A stretch of 64,000 nt of DNA from contig CAAFUR010000014.1 of assembly GCA_900766245.1 (NCBI GenBank), forward strand, positions 1 to 64,000, read 5' to 3'. A program made the position numbers and the translations under genes. This document shows positions 41,229 to 49,851 of this stretch, one piece after another (the first letter of the stretch is position 1; each line of letters begins with the position of its first letter). Below the pieces are notes generated by a model. That model had not been told where the DNA came from, ran no database searches, and worked only from the letters and a program-made list of their open reading frames with translations. The stretch is from Veillonellaceae bacterium (GTDB lineage Bacteria > Bacillota > Negativicutes > Veillonellales > Veillonellaceae).

Positions 41229-41462
41229 AGCAAAGGGTTCACACTACCTTTGCTAGATAAAGATCTCTCTCTTTATCTACCTAACTTACAATAGGGAAGG
41301 GTTCATCTTATACCTTCCCAGGTAAAAGACCCTACTTTTACCGAAGGGGCGCCCCCCATTGCCCCAACAAAACATTTGAAGCTATTTCAAATGTTCTCTC
41401 TCTTTTTTCTCAAATACAAAGACCTCGGCTTTATTCTCTTGGCCGAGGTTTTTGTATTTTTT
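41229..41462 (+). ncRNA. Probable small regulatory RNA made of six hairpins and a terminator
   Basis: From the predicted start the sequence is almost entirely paired: AGCAAAGG/CCTTTGCT (41229-41254), AGATAAAG/CTTTATCT (41255-41278), GGGAAGG/CCTTCCC (41294-41319), GGTAAAAG/CTTTTACC (41321-41342), GGGGC/GCCCC (41346-41365), AACATTTGAA/TTCAAATGTT (41371-41395), then a strong terminator ACCTCGGC/GCCGAGGT plus T-run. Hairpins 1 and 3 share AAGGGTTCA at the stem-loop junction. Loops of 2, 4 and 5 expose pyrimidine-rich or C-rich stretches (CTCTCT, ACCCTA, CCCCCCATT), like sRNAs that pair with ribosome binding sites. No open frame of note. It is separate from korA, whose start is 226 bp beyond the terminator. 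Confidence 0.72.
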
Positions 41463-41697
41463 TACTTATAGGGAATATCTATATATAGAAGCTGTTGTAT
41501 ATGTTTAGACAATGAATATATAGATAGCCCTCAGTAAGAACAAAAATACTTTATAAATGTGGGGAATGTGATTGATGAAAAGTGGTAAAAATGCTATTAT
41601 TAGAGGTGAACTTTGAGAGATTGATGTGTATGAAAAACACTGAATAAATACAGTCTTTCTGTGGTCCTATATTACAATCCTAAGGAGGGTGAATCTC

Positions 41698-43449
41698 TTG
41701 CAAAAACGTAAAGATTTTATCTGGAAAATGGGCGGTCAACAAGGTGAAGGTATTGAAAGTTGTGGCGAAATTTTAGCTACTATTCTTGCCAAAGAAGGTT
41801 ATTCCTTGTACAGCCAACGTTTGTTTGCATCTCGTATCAAAGGTGGTCACACAACATTTGCATTACGTATCGCATTAGAACAAATTATGACAGTCGGTGA
41901 GCATATCGATTTCTTGGTAGCGCTTGACCAAGAAACTGTAGATATGCACGGTAAAGAAGTGCGTGAAGGTGGCTTTATCATTTGCGATAGCAAAGTAAAT
42001 CCTAATTTTGAAGCTTTCACAGGCACTGGTGTAACATGCTTAGCATTGCCAATTTCCGAAACAGCATTACAACAAGGTTCCTTGTTGATGCGTAATATCG
42101 TGGCACTGGGTATGTCCGTTGCGCTATTGGGCTTTGAAACAGAGTTGTTCTTGACAGCTATTAAAGCTCGCTTTGCGAAAAAATCTGAAGATATTATCAA
42201 CAAAAACTTACAAGCATTCCAATTGGGTTATCAATTAGTAAAAGACCAATTGGGTGATGTAGAAGTAGATACATTGGATAAACCAACACCAAAAGATCAA
42301 ATGTTCTTGCTTGGTAATGAAGCATTAGCATTAGGCGCGATTGCAGCGGGCTCTCGTTTTATGGCATCCTATCCAATTACGCCGGCTTCTGAAGTCATGG
42401 AATACATGATTAAGAAAATGGATAAAGTTGGTTCTACTGTGGTACAAACAGAAGATGAGATTGCTGCATGTATGATGGCTATGGGTGGTGTATACGCTGG
42501 TGTTCGTGGCTTTACATGTACATCTGGCCCTGGCTTGAGCTTGATGGCTGAGTCTTTATCTATGGCATCTATGGCTGAATTGCCAATGCTGATCATCGAT
42601 GTACAACGTTCTGGTCCATCTACAGGTATGGCTACAAAAGTAGAAACATCCGATATTGATGCAGCTTGCTACAATGCGCATGGCGATTATTCCAATATCG
42701 TAATTGCTCCAACAAGTATTGAAGAATGTTTCTATGAAATTCAACATGCTTTCAACTTGGCGGAACAATACCAATGTCCAGTGATTTTCATGCCTGATTT
42801 ACAACAAGGCTTGAATAAACAATCTGTACCAACATTTGATTTGAACCGTGTTGGTATTGAACGTGGTAATTTGATGAAAGAAGAAGATTTACCAGCATTG
42901 GAAAATCCTAAATACTTCAAACGTTTTGAATTGACTGAAAGCGGTATTTCCCCTCGTACAATTCCAGGTATGAAAAACGGTCTATTCTTGTCTACTGGTC
43001 TAGAGCATAACGAAGAAGGTAAACCAGCAGAAGCACCTTCTATGCACGTGGCACAAACAGACAAACGTTTCCGCAAATTATCTACAGTAGCGGATGTATA
43101 TGAACCATTCTTGAACAATGCAAAACATGAGGAAGCAGATGTTCTTGTCATCGGTATTAACTCTAGCCGTGGTGCTATCGAAGAAGCAGCGGTGGAATTA
43201 GAGGCAGAAGGCCACAAAGTAAACCATTTACAACTTCGTTTGATTAAACCGTTCCCGAAAGAACAATTGCTACCATTCTATAACAGTGCTAAAAAAGTTG
43301 TGATTTGTGAGCAAAATGCGACAGGTCAATTGACTAACTTATTCCGCATTAATATGCCGAATAAAGAAAAACTTTCTAGTTGCTTAAAATACGATGGTAA
43401 TCCATTTACAACATCTTATGTAAAAGCGGCAATTAAGGAGGTTTTATAA
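41698..43449 (+). CDS. korA: 2-oxoacid:ferredoxin oxidoreductase, fused gamma-alpha subunit
   Basis: 583 residues. The N-terminal gamma domain (WKMGGQQGEGIESCGEILAT, FASRIKGGHTTFALRI) is fused to an alpha/pyrimidine domain (GNEALALGAIAAGSRFMASY, YPITPASEVMEYM, TSGPGLSLMAESLSMA). This fusion is typical of KorA-type 2-oxoglutarate or related 2-oxoacid oxidoreductases that make acyl-CoA, CO2 and reduced ferredoxin. The start is best placed at TTG 41698, eight bases after AAGGAGGG; a GTG at 41689 overlaps that ribosome site. It overlaps korB by one base. Exact substrate is inferred. Confidence 0.9.
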   Translation: MQKRKDFIWKMGGQQGEGIESCGEILATILAKEGYSLYSQRLFASRIKGGHTTFALRIALEQIMTVGEHIDFLVALDQETVDMHGKEVREGGFIICDSKVNPNFEAFTGTGVTCLALPISETALQQGSLLMRNIVALGMSVALLGFETELFLTAIKARFAKKSEDIINKNLQAFQLGYQLVKDQLGDVEVDTLDKPTPKDQMFLLGNEALALGAIAAGSRFMASYPITPASEVMEYMIKKMDKVGSTVVQTEDEIAACMMAMGGVYAGVRGFTCTSGPGLSLMAESLSMASMAELPMLIIDVQRSGPSTGMATKVETSDIDAACYNAHGDYSNIVIAPTSIEECFYEIQHAFNLAEQYQCPVIFMPDLQQGLNKQSVPTFDLNRVGIERGNLMKEEDLPALENPKYFKRFELTESGISPRTIPGMKNGLFLSTGLEHNEEGKPAEAPSMHVAQTDKRFRKLSTVADVYEPFLNNAKHEEADVLVIGINSSRGAIEEAAVELEAEGHKVNHLQLRLIKPFPKEQLLPFYNSAKKVVICEQNATGQLTNLFRINMPNKEKLSSCLKYDGNPFTTSYVKAAIKEVL

Positions 43450-44321
43450 TGGCAACAGCAAATGAATATAGAAATGATATCCGCCCTAACTGGTGTCCAG
43501 GTTGTGGTCATTATGGGGTACAAGCAGCCATCGCTGATGCAGTAGCTGCTCTTGATATTGCGCCTGAAAAGTTGGCTGTTATCTCTGGTATTGGTTGTTC
43601 TAGCCGTATCGGTGGTTACTTCTATGCCTATGGTGCGCATACTACACATGGTCGTGCACTTCCGTATGCACAAGGTGTGAAATTAGCGAATGAAGATATG
43701 AACGTTGTGGTTTGCGGTGGTGACGGTGATGCCTTTGCGATCGGTATGGGCCATACAATTCATGCGTTCAAACGTAATGTCAATATTACCTATGTAGTTA
43801 TGGATAACCATGTCTATGGTTTAACCAAAGGTCAAACATCTCCACGTTCTGACGTGGGATTTGTGACAAAAACGTCTCCACATGGTTCTTTTGAAAGTCC
43901 ATTGCCAATCTGTGAAACAGCCATCGCTTCTGGTGCAACATTCGTGGCACAAAGTTACATGGTAAATCGTGCGCAATTAGTAGACTTGATTAAACAAGGT
44001 ATGCAACATGAAGGGTTCTCTTTCATTAACGTATTCAGTCCTTGCGTAACGTACAATAAACAAAATGGCTATGATTACTTCAAAGATAATTTGGTGAACT
44101 TGCCAGAAGGGTATGATCCAACCAACCGTGCAGAAGCATTTGCTATGTTAGGTGAAACCAATGGTCTTGTAACAGGCTTGATTTATCAAGATACAACAAA
44201 ACCATCCTTTGAACAAGCATTATATGCTGCCAACGGTGGTCCACATGCGCGTGCATTAGTACATGATGTGGTGAAACCAGATGCAGAGATGTTTGCAGCT
44301 CTTTGCAACGAGTTTAAATAG
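43449..44321 (+). CDS. korB: 2-oxoacid:ferredoxin oxidoreductase, beta (ThDP) subunit
   Basis: 290 residues. It has the cluster-binding cysteine motif NWCPGCGHYGVQAA and the thiamine-diphosphate motif GGDGDAFAIGMGHTIHAFKRN...DNHVYGLTKGQTSPRS. It pairs with KorA to oxidise a 2-oxoacid and reduce ferredoxin. No separate ferredoxin-like delta subunit gene follows. Confidence 0.92.
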   Translation: MATANEYRNDIRPNWCPGCGHYGVQAAIADAVAALDIAPEKLAVISGIGCSSRIGGYFYAYGAHTTHGRALPYAQGVKLANEDMNVVVCGGDGDAFAIGMGHTIHAFKRNVNITYVVMDNHVYGLTKGQTSPRSDVGFVTKTSPHGSFESPLPICETAIASGATFVAQSYMVNRAQLVDLIKQGMQHEGFSFINVFSPCVTYNKQNGYDYFKDNLVNLPEGYDPTNRAEAFAMLGETNGLVTGLIYQDTTKPSFEQALYAANGGPHARALVHDVVKPDAEMFAALCNEFK

Positions 44322-44357
44322 AAACGACATATCTCGTTTGAGGATATGAAATGTAGC

Positions 44358-44426
44358 GAAAAGCCGTACAACTTCAGAAAACTGCCCTACGCGAAAGTTT
44401 TCTTGAAGTTATACGGCTTTTCTTTT
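44358..44426. repeat. AAAAGCCG long hairpin, copy 1 (korB terminator)
   Basis: Arms AAAAGCCGT/ACGGCTTTT and CTTCAGAAAACT/AAGTTTTCTTGAAG form a long imperfect stem ending in TTCTTTTG. Confidence 0.82.
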
Positions 44427-44483
44427 GCATATAATACTCCGGGAGGAGATATGTTGTTTCTACTGGGGAACTCGAGGGGGAGG

Positions 44484-44550
44484 GAAAAGCCGCAGCGCTT
44501 CTGAAAACTGACCTACGCTAAAGTTTTCAGTAAGCACTACGGCTTTTCTT
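44484..44550. repeat. AAAAGCCG long hairpin, copy 2
   Basis: Same design as 44358-44426: AAAAGCCG/CGGCTTTT outside, CTTCTGAAAACT/AAGTTTTCAGTAAG inside, and a similar loop (GACCTACGCT versus GCCCTACGCG). About 57 bp separate the two copies. Confidence 0.82.
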
Positions 44551-44605
44551 GATGAATTGTTTTGATGAGTGACGTGTATTTTTTATTTTATAGTTTGTGA
44601 ATTTT

Positions 44606-44614
44606 TGCTATACT
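44606..44614 (+). promoter_or_regulatory. Extended -10 promoter of small toxin gene 2
   Basis: TGCTATACT, 47 bp before the toxin ATG, the same distance as at locus 1. Confidence 0.62.
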
Positions 44615-44660
44615 GTAGATGTTACCTCCCCGATACTGGTGACAGGAAGGGGGTGTTTCG

Positions 44661-44756
44661 ATGGAGTTAGTGCTCAATCTAATTATTTCTATCGTGGCAG
44701 GTATAGTTAGTTACTATATCTGTAAATGGCTAGATAGAAAGTTTAGAGGTAATTAG
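44661..44756 (+). CDS. Fst/Ldr-like type I toxin peptide, locus 2
   Basis: 31 residues (MELVLNLIISIVAGIVSYYI then CKWLDRKFRGN). It is clearly homologous to the peptide at 21308: one membrane helix, CKWLD and a charged tail. The ribosome site is GGAAGGGGGTG. The leader is also homologous to that of locus 1 (CCGAT, GTGACA, GAAGG, GGTGT), so it is a conserved unit rather than a chance frame. The toxin role is inferred from this layout. Confidence 0.78.
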   Translation: MELVLNLIISIVAGIVSYYICKWLDRKFRGN

Positions 44757-44771
44757 CCTAGAGGTAGCTCT

Positions 44772-44845
44772 CTGAAAAAAGCAGAAACCCCACAGATGCC
44801 ACTGTGGGGTTTCTTTGTTTCGATGGAAACACTCAATCTATTGAT
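44772..44845 (-). ncRNA. Predicted antisense antitoxin RNA (RNA II-like), locus 2
   Basis: On the minus strand ATGACA (44880-44875) and TACACT (44857-44852), 17-bp spacer, would start an RNA near 44845 that ends at the shared terminator with a T-run. Its 5' part contains the complement of GTTTCGATGGA and CTCAATCTA, which occur both here (44817-44827, 44832-44840) and in the toxin mRNA (44655-44665, 44673-44681), spanning the start codon. This is the direct-repeat logic of Fst/par RNA II. Confidence 0.68.
44781..44818. terminator. Bidirectional terminator shared at toxin locus 2
   Basis: AGAAACCCCACA/TGTGGGGTTTCT with T-runs on both strands. Confidence 0.9.
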
Positions 44846-44984
44846 GACTTTAGTGTATCATAAATAAAGAGAATTGTCATCTAAAAATAGAATCTTCCAG
44901 AGGTAACTGTGTGGGGTATCTGCTTTCAAAATCTCAATTGTATTGCTATAATGAGAGTATATTGAAACAAGGAGTGATATTGTC

Positions 44985-46340
44985 ATGAAAGCTGTTTTAT
45001 ATACGATGATGGTAGCGGCGTTTTTGAATCCTTTTGCATCGAGTTCTCTCACCATGTCTTTTCCAGATATGATGCAAGAGTTTGGAGCCTCTACGAATGA
45101 TATGGCATGGGTGGTGGAAGCGTTTTTGCTATGTTGCACGGTAGCGGTGATTCCTGCTGGTAAGTTAGCAGATATCTATGGAAAGCGCAAGTTGTTTTAT
45201 ATAGGTAGTATTGTATTTACGATGATATCTGGTTTTATGTGCTTTGTTGGCTCAGTAGAGATGCTGACGGTGTATCGAGCTTTGCAAGGGATTGCCTTAG
45301 GGATTGTGTATACTACGTCTATGTCTATTTTAACCTTGTCTGTACCAGTGGAACGACGGGGGTATGCATTTGGTATGATCGGAGGTATGGTCTATTTGGG
45401 GCTATCCTTGGGGCCGGCCTTAGGTGGTTTTCTAAATTACTATTATGGATGGCGTAGTATTTTTGTATTTACTACTTTATTAGGTGTTGTAGCAAATGTG
45501 ATGGCCTTTCGCTCGTTGCATAAGGAATGGGTGCATACACCAGATAGTAGTATTTCTACGAGAAGTTTACTTTTATACGCCTTGGGTATCAGTGCAGTGA
45601 TGATTGGTATTACCGAATGGGTTCGCTTTTGGTGGAGTTTCTATATTTTTGTAGCAGGATTGGTAGCATTAGGTATTTTAGGATATGTAGAATGGTATAG
45701 TAAGGATCCGCTTATTCCGGTTAAAATATTTGTGTCGAATCTAGGGTTTACCATGTCTAGCATAGCTGCGATGATGAACTTTAGCGCTACTTTTGGTGTA
45801 GGATTTGTATTGTCCCTGTTTTTACAAATGATAATGGGCTTTGATTCTCGTATGACTGGATTGATTTTGTGCATACAAACCGGAATTATGGTGGTATTGG
45901 CACCTCGCATGGGCGCACTGTCTGACCGATATAATCCAGCAGTATTTGCACGTTGGGGCATGGTACTCATTGGCGTAGGGTTGCTTAGCATGGCCTATGG
46001 TGCTTTCACTGAAAGTATGACCATCATTATGGTGAGCTTAGCTGTTGTTGGTATTGGAGTTAGTTGCTTTGCACCGCCGAATAACAATCTCATAATGAGC
46101 TCCGTACCGAAAACATACATTGGCTTTGCCTCCTCTACTATTTCCACGGTACGCCTATTAGGACAAACCTTGAGTATGGCTCTGATTGGTGTTATTCTCG
46201 GGTATACAATAGAAGGAAGAACTGCGCTACAAATGATGGAATACAACAGTACTGTTGCACTAGTTGTATTTGGAGCGATTTGTTTGGTAGGGGCAATCCC
46301 TGCGGGGATGCGAGGTAGTAGTAAACACACTGTCAACTAA
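44985..46340 (+). CDS. MFS transporter, DHA2 (EmrB/QacA-like) family
   Basis: 451 residues, about 14 hydrophobic segments. The loop-2/3 motif GKLADIYGKRKLFYIGSIVF and the antiporter-type motif GMVYLGLSLGPALGGFLNYYYGWRSIF are present. This family exports drugs or toxic compounds with proton antiport; the substrate is not predictable. It has its own promoter (TATAAT 44947-44952) and AAGGAG ribosome site. Shortly after the stop codon lies the hairpin ACTGTCA/TGACAGT. Confidence 0.85.
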   Translation: MKAVLYTMMVAAFLNPFASSSLTMSFPDMMQEFGASTNDMAWVVEAFLLCCTVAVIPAGKLADIYGKRKLFYIGSIVFTMISGFMCFVGSVEMLTVYRALQGIALGIVYTTSMSILTLSVPVERRGYAFGMIGGMVYLGLSLGPALGGFLNYYYGWRSIFVFTTLLGVVANVMAFRSLHKEWVHTPDSSISTRSLLLYALGISAVMIGITEWVRFWWSFYIFVAGLVALGILGYVEWYSKDPLIPVKIFVSNLGFTMSSIAAMMNFSATFGVGFVLSLFLQMIMGFDSRMTGLILCIQTGIMVVLAPRMGALSDRYNPAVFARWGMVLIGVGLLSMAYGAFTESMTIIMVSLAVVGIGVSCFAPPNNNLIMSSVPKTYIGFASSTISTVRLLGQTLSMALIGVILGYTIEGRTALQMMEYNSTVALVVFGAICLVGAIPAGMRGSSKHTVN

Positions 46341-46468
46341 TAGCTGACAGTTGCCCCTGATTTTTGTATAATGATAAGGTAATATGGAATACCTTAAGAG
46401 GTATGACTTTCACAATGGATGATCAAAGGATTTCCATGAGGAAACGGATTAGATAAAGGAGTTATAGT

Positions 46469-47764
46469 ATGATTAATCGCTACACTCGTGAAGAGATGGG
46501 ACATATTTGGAGCGAACGCAATGAGTTCGATACGATGTTATTAGTTGAAATTTTGGCATCGGAAGCGCAGGCAGAATTGGGGATTATCCCAAAAGAAGCG
46601 GCCGTAGCGATTCGTGAGAAAGGTGACTTTCAAGTAGAACGGATTCGTGAGATTGAACGAGAAACGAATCATGACATCATTTCCTTTGTCACTGCTGTAG
46701 GCGAATACGTAGGACCTGAGTTTGCGAAATACATTCATCTTGGCTTAACGTCCACAGATGTAAAGGATACAGCATTAGGATACATGATGAAACAAGCTTG
46801 CGACTTGTTGTTAAAAGGCTTGCGTAATTTCCGTGACGTCTTGGCTCGTCGTGCCGTAGAGTTCAAATATACGCCGATGATTGGCCGTACGCATGGTATT
46901 CACGGGGAACCGATTACATTTGGCGTGAAGCTAGTGAATTGGATGTCCGAAATTGATCGTGACATTGCTCGTTTAGAACAGGCTCGTCAATCCGTAGCGG
47001 TAGGTAAATTGTCTGGTGCTGTAGGAACATACTCTAATATCGATCCATTTGTGGAACAATATGTATGTGAAAAATTGGGTCTAGAACCAGTGAAAGTAGC
47101 TACACAAGTGGTATCTCGTGACCGTCATGCAGAATTGTTGTCTATGATTGCTGTTATCGGTGGTACCTTGGATCGTATCGCTTTGGAAATTCGTCACTTA
47201 CAACGGACAGAAGTGCGTGAAGCGGAAGAGTATTTCAGTCCAAAACAAAAAGGGTCCTCTGCGATGCCGCATAAACGGAACCCTATTACTTGTGAAAGAA
47301 TTTGTGGTCTAGCACGTATCTTACGTGGTCATGCACAAGCAGCCTTTGAAGACCAAGCTTTGTGGCATGAGCGCGATATTTCTCACAGCTCTGTAGAACG
47401 TGTGATTTTGCCAGATGCGACAATTACATTAGATTATATGATTCATCTAGCCACTCGCACGGTAGATAAATTATTGGTATATCCTGAAAATATGATGAAA
47501 AACTTGAACTTAACAGGTGGCCTTGTATTCAGCCAAACGATTTTAACGCATTTGGTGGATAAAGGGGCTGTTCGTGATGAAGCCTATCGGTGGGTGCAAC
47601 GTCATGCTATGGCTCGTTGGTTGGAAGGTAAAGACTTCGCTACAGGATTGAAATCTGATCCAGAGATTGCAAAATACCTAAGTGCAGAAGAAATTGATGC
47701 CTGCTTTGATCCAACACCATTGTTACGTCATGTAGATACCATTATGGCTCGCTTTGGATTATAA
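46469..47764 (+). CDS. purB: Adenylosuccinate lyase
   Basis: 431 residues. Cleaves SAICAR and adenylosuccinate in purine synthesis. Seen: LTSTDVKDTALGYMMKQA, MIGRTHGIHGEPITFG with the catalytic His, and the signature KGSSAMPHKRNPITCE with the catalytic Ser loop. AAAGGAG precedes the ATG. It is monocistronic; other pur genes are not nearby. Confidence 0.95.
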   Translation: MINRYTREEMGHIWSERNEFDTMLLVEILASEAQAELGIIPKEAAVAIREKGDFQVERIREIERETNHDIISFVTAVGEYVGPEFAKYIHLGLTSTDVKDTALGYMMKQACDLLLKGLRNFRDVLARRAVEFKYTPMIGRTHGIHGEPITFGVKLVNWMSEIDRDIARLEQARQSVAVGKLSGAVGTYSNIDPFVEQYVCEKLGLEPVKVATQVVSRDRHAELLSMIAVIGGTLDRIALEIRHLQRTEVREAEEYFSPKQKGSSAMPHKRNPITCERICGLARILRGHAQAAFEDQALWHERDISHSSVERVILPDATITLDYMIHLATRTVDKLLVYPENMMKNLNLTGGLVFSQTILTHLVDKGAVRDEAYRWVQRHAMARWLEGKDFATGLKSDPEIAKYLSAEEIDACFDPTPLLRHVDTIMARFGL

Positions 47765-47828
47765 TAAGGGATGCGGATATATAATTAGAATAGTAAAATT
47801 AAGCGTTGACTTCAACATGTTATCAAAC

Positions 47829-47859
47829 AAAAAAGGACGGTGGCTGCCGTCCTTTTTTT
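47829..47859 (+). terminator. Terminator of purB
   Basis: AAAAAAGGACGG/CCGTCCTTTTTTT. Confidence 0.92.
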
Positions 47860-48011
47860 ACGTTGCATATAACATCACAAATACATACTCATACAATATA
47901 AAGAAATAAAATTCACGCATCATATTCATAAAAACAAGTGTAAACATATATAAATGAACATTCTATCACTTATACTAGGAGAATAGTTATGCATTAATTT
48001 CATAATTGGAA

Positions 48012-48070
48012 TATTTACAAATAGAGGCCATACCCTATATACTAGAAGACAGAGTATATAGGAAGGGTGG
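48012..48070 (+). repeat. Duplicated operon leader, copy 1
   Basis: TATTTACAAATAGAGGCC...TATACT...GGTGGA closely resembles the leader of the nikB-like gene at 51534-51597, including a TATACT -10 (48038-48043). It is joined here directly to a nikC 3' remnant. Confidence 0.78.
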
Positions 48071-48071
48071 A

Positions 48072-48130
48072 TTTTATCACCGTTGTGTTATTACGTTAGC
48101 GATACCTTACAAGATGGTAAGCACGTGTAA
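48072..48130 (+). pseudogene. 3' remnant of a nikC-like permease gene
   Basis: The stretch from TTTTATCACCGTTGTGTTAT to the TAA at 48128-48130 matches the last about 62 bp of the intact permease gene (53284-53345), with a 5-bp deletion that shifts the frame. It lies between the duplicated leader and the first binding-protein gene: a scar of a deleted nikBC pair. Confidence 0.82.
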
Positions 48131-48141
48131 AAGGAGGAACT

Positions 48142-49656
48142 ATGAAACGTTGGTTAGTACTAGCAATGACATTGGTTGTTGCCCTAGGCTTATTAGCTGG
48201 ATGCGGTTCAGATACTAATAAAAGTGGCAAGCATGCAGGCTTAGGTTTATTCTGGTTTGGGGAAACGTTAGACCCAACGCATGAATGGGATGCGTGGACA
48301 TTGACTCGTATTGGTGCCGGTGAAACATTGGCGACAGTAGACAAAGATATGACATTTCAACCACAATTGGCAGATTCTTGGGAAAATGTGGATCCATTGA
48401 CTTGGAAATTCCATATCCGTGAAAATGTAAAATTTCATAATGGTGTTGTGATGACTCCAGATATGGTGAAAGCATCCATCGAAAGAACCATTGCTAACAG
48501 CAAACGCTCTAAAGATGCCATCAAAATTGAAAGTATCACTGTGGATGGTCAAAACTTGATCTTCAAAACAACAGAGCCAAATGCGCATTTATTGGCAGAC
48601 TTAACAGAACCTGCTTTTGTTATCGTGGATGTTGCGGACACAAAAGATATGGAAAATGCACCAATCTTAACAGGTCCTTACAAAATCGTGAAACATACGA
48701 AACAAGAAGAAATTCAACTAGAACAACATAAAGAGTATTGGGGTGGCACACCTGGTTTAGATACGTTAACAGTTAAAAACATCGAAGACAATAGCAAACG
48801 TGCTATGGCATTACAATCTAAAGAAGTAGATATCATTCAAAAAGTAGATGGTGCTAACCGTAGCTTATTTGAAAATAAAGACTACAACTTGTTAGAAGTA
48901 GCGGGTGTTCGTACACACATGTTACAAATCAATATGAAAGAAGGTTCTCCATTAGCGAATACAATGGTTCGTGCAGCTATCTCTTATATGATCGACTATG
49001 AAGGATTGGCAAAAGCATTGGGCAATGGTGCTATTCCAGGGGGCGCTACATTCCCTCCAACAGCTAACCTAGGTTTCGATAGCTTACCAAACAAACAACA
49101 TCTAGACTTAGCAAAAGCAGATGAATTGTTACAACAAGCTGGTTACACAAAAGAGGGTGACGTGTACACAAAAGATGGTCAACCATTGCAATTAACTATG
49201 GGTGTATGGGGTAAAGACACTGTATCCTATGAAAAAATCCAATCTGATTTAAAAGCTGCTGGTGTACAAGTAGAGTTAAAACGTGTACAAAGCGCTGACG
49301 ATGTGTTGGGTGGTGCTACGGACAATTTAACCATGGGTGAAAATAACTGGTCTACCTTAACAAGCAATGACCCATTCCGTTTCTTATCTGCTTTATTTGC
49401 AACAGGTACGAAAGCAAACCGTGGTGAGTACTCTAACCCTCGTGTAGATGCATTGTTGGACAAAATGACAAATACCTTTGATGCAGAAGAACGTCGTAAC
49501 ATTACAAAAGAAATCCAAAACATCTTAATTCAAGATAATGCGGCTTACTTCTTGTACTACCCAGTATCCTCTGTGGTAACAAGCAAACGCGTTCATAATG
49601 CACAAGCATTCCCAATTGATTATTATTTAATGACGAAGGATGTTACTGTTGACTAA
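48142..49656 (+). CDS. Nickel/peptide ABC transporter substrate-binding lipoprotein 1
   Basis: 504 residues, SBP_bac_5 family. The signal peptide ends in a lipobox LLAG-Cys21; the mature part contains WKFHIRENVKFHNGVVMTPD and the NPRVDALLDKMTNTFDAEER region typical of OppA/DppA/NikA proteins. It would capture a peptide, opine-metal or nickel complex outside the inner membrane and deliver it to the permease. A very similar paralogue is encoded convergently at 49852-51369. AAAGGAGG precedes the ATG. The ligand is unknown. Confidence 0.9.
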   Translation: MKRWLVLAMTLVVALGLLAGCGSDTNKSGKHAGLGLFWFGETLDPTHEWDAWTLTRIGAGETLATVDKDMTFQPQLADSWENVDPLTWKFHIRENVKFHNGVVMTPDMVKASIERTIANSKRSKDAIKIESITVDGQNLIFKTTEPNAHLLADLTEPAFVIVDVADTKDMENAPILTGPYKIVKHTKQEEIQLEQHKEYWGGTPGLDTLTVKNIEDNSKRAMALQSKEVDIIQKVDGANRSLFENKDYNLLEVAGVRTHMLQINMKEGSPLANTMVRAAISYMIDYEGLAKALGNGAIPGGATFPPTANLGFDSLPNKQHLDLAKADELLQQAGYTKEGDVYTKDGQPLQLTMGVWGKDTVSYEKIQSDLKAAGVQVELKRVQSADDVLGGATDNLTMGENNWSTLTSNDPFRFLSALFATGTKANRGEYSNPRVDALLDKMTNTFDAEERRNITKEIQNILIQDNAAYFLYYPVSSVVTSKRVHNAQAFPIDYYLMTKDVTVD

Positions 49657-49711
49657 ATAGGAAAGCAAATAGTATTTATGATGTCCTAGCCGATGAGAAA
49701 AGTAAAACTAT

Positions 49712-49796
49712 AAAAAAAGAAACATAAGTGAGGCTACTTTGCTATATCTGAAAACAGTTATATCATGCATCTCACTGATGTTTCTTTTTATTTTAT
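49712..49796. terminator. Bidirectional terminator between the two binding-protein genes
   Basis: AAAAAAGAAACAT...AGTGAG pairs with CTCACT...ATGTTTCTTTTT around a long central loop; it serves both convergent genes. Confidence 0.8.
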
Positions 49797-49851
49797 TATA
49801 GTTACATCTTTATACAGTTCTTATAGGAAAGAGACTGAATAGAGCATACCC

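Noticed and set aside
41281..41400. Riboswitch or T-box controlling korA
   Set aside because: A strong terminator and more than 200 bp separate the structure from korA, and no specifier loop or T-box sequence is visible; an independent small RNA is more likely.
42741..43217. 158-residue minus-strand frame in korA
   Set aside because: Shadow frame opposite a conserved enzyme.
48006..48218. 70-residue frame before binding-protein gene 1
   Set aside because: It covers the duplicated leader and the frameshifted nikC tail; it is a relic rather than a gene.
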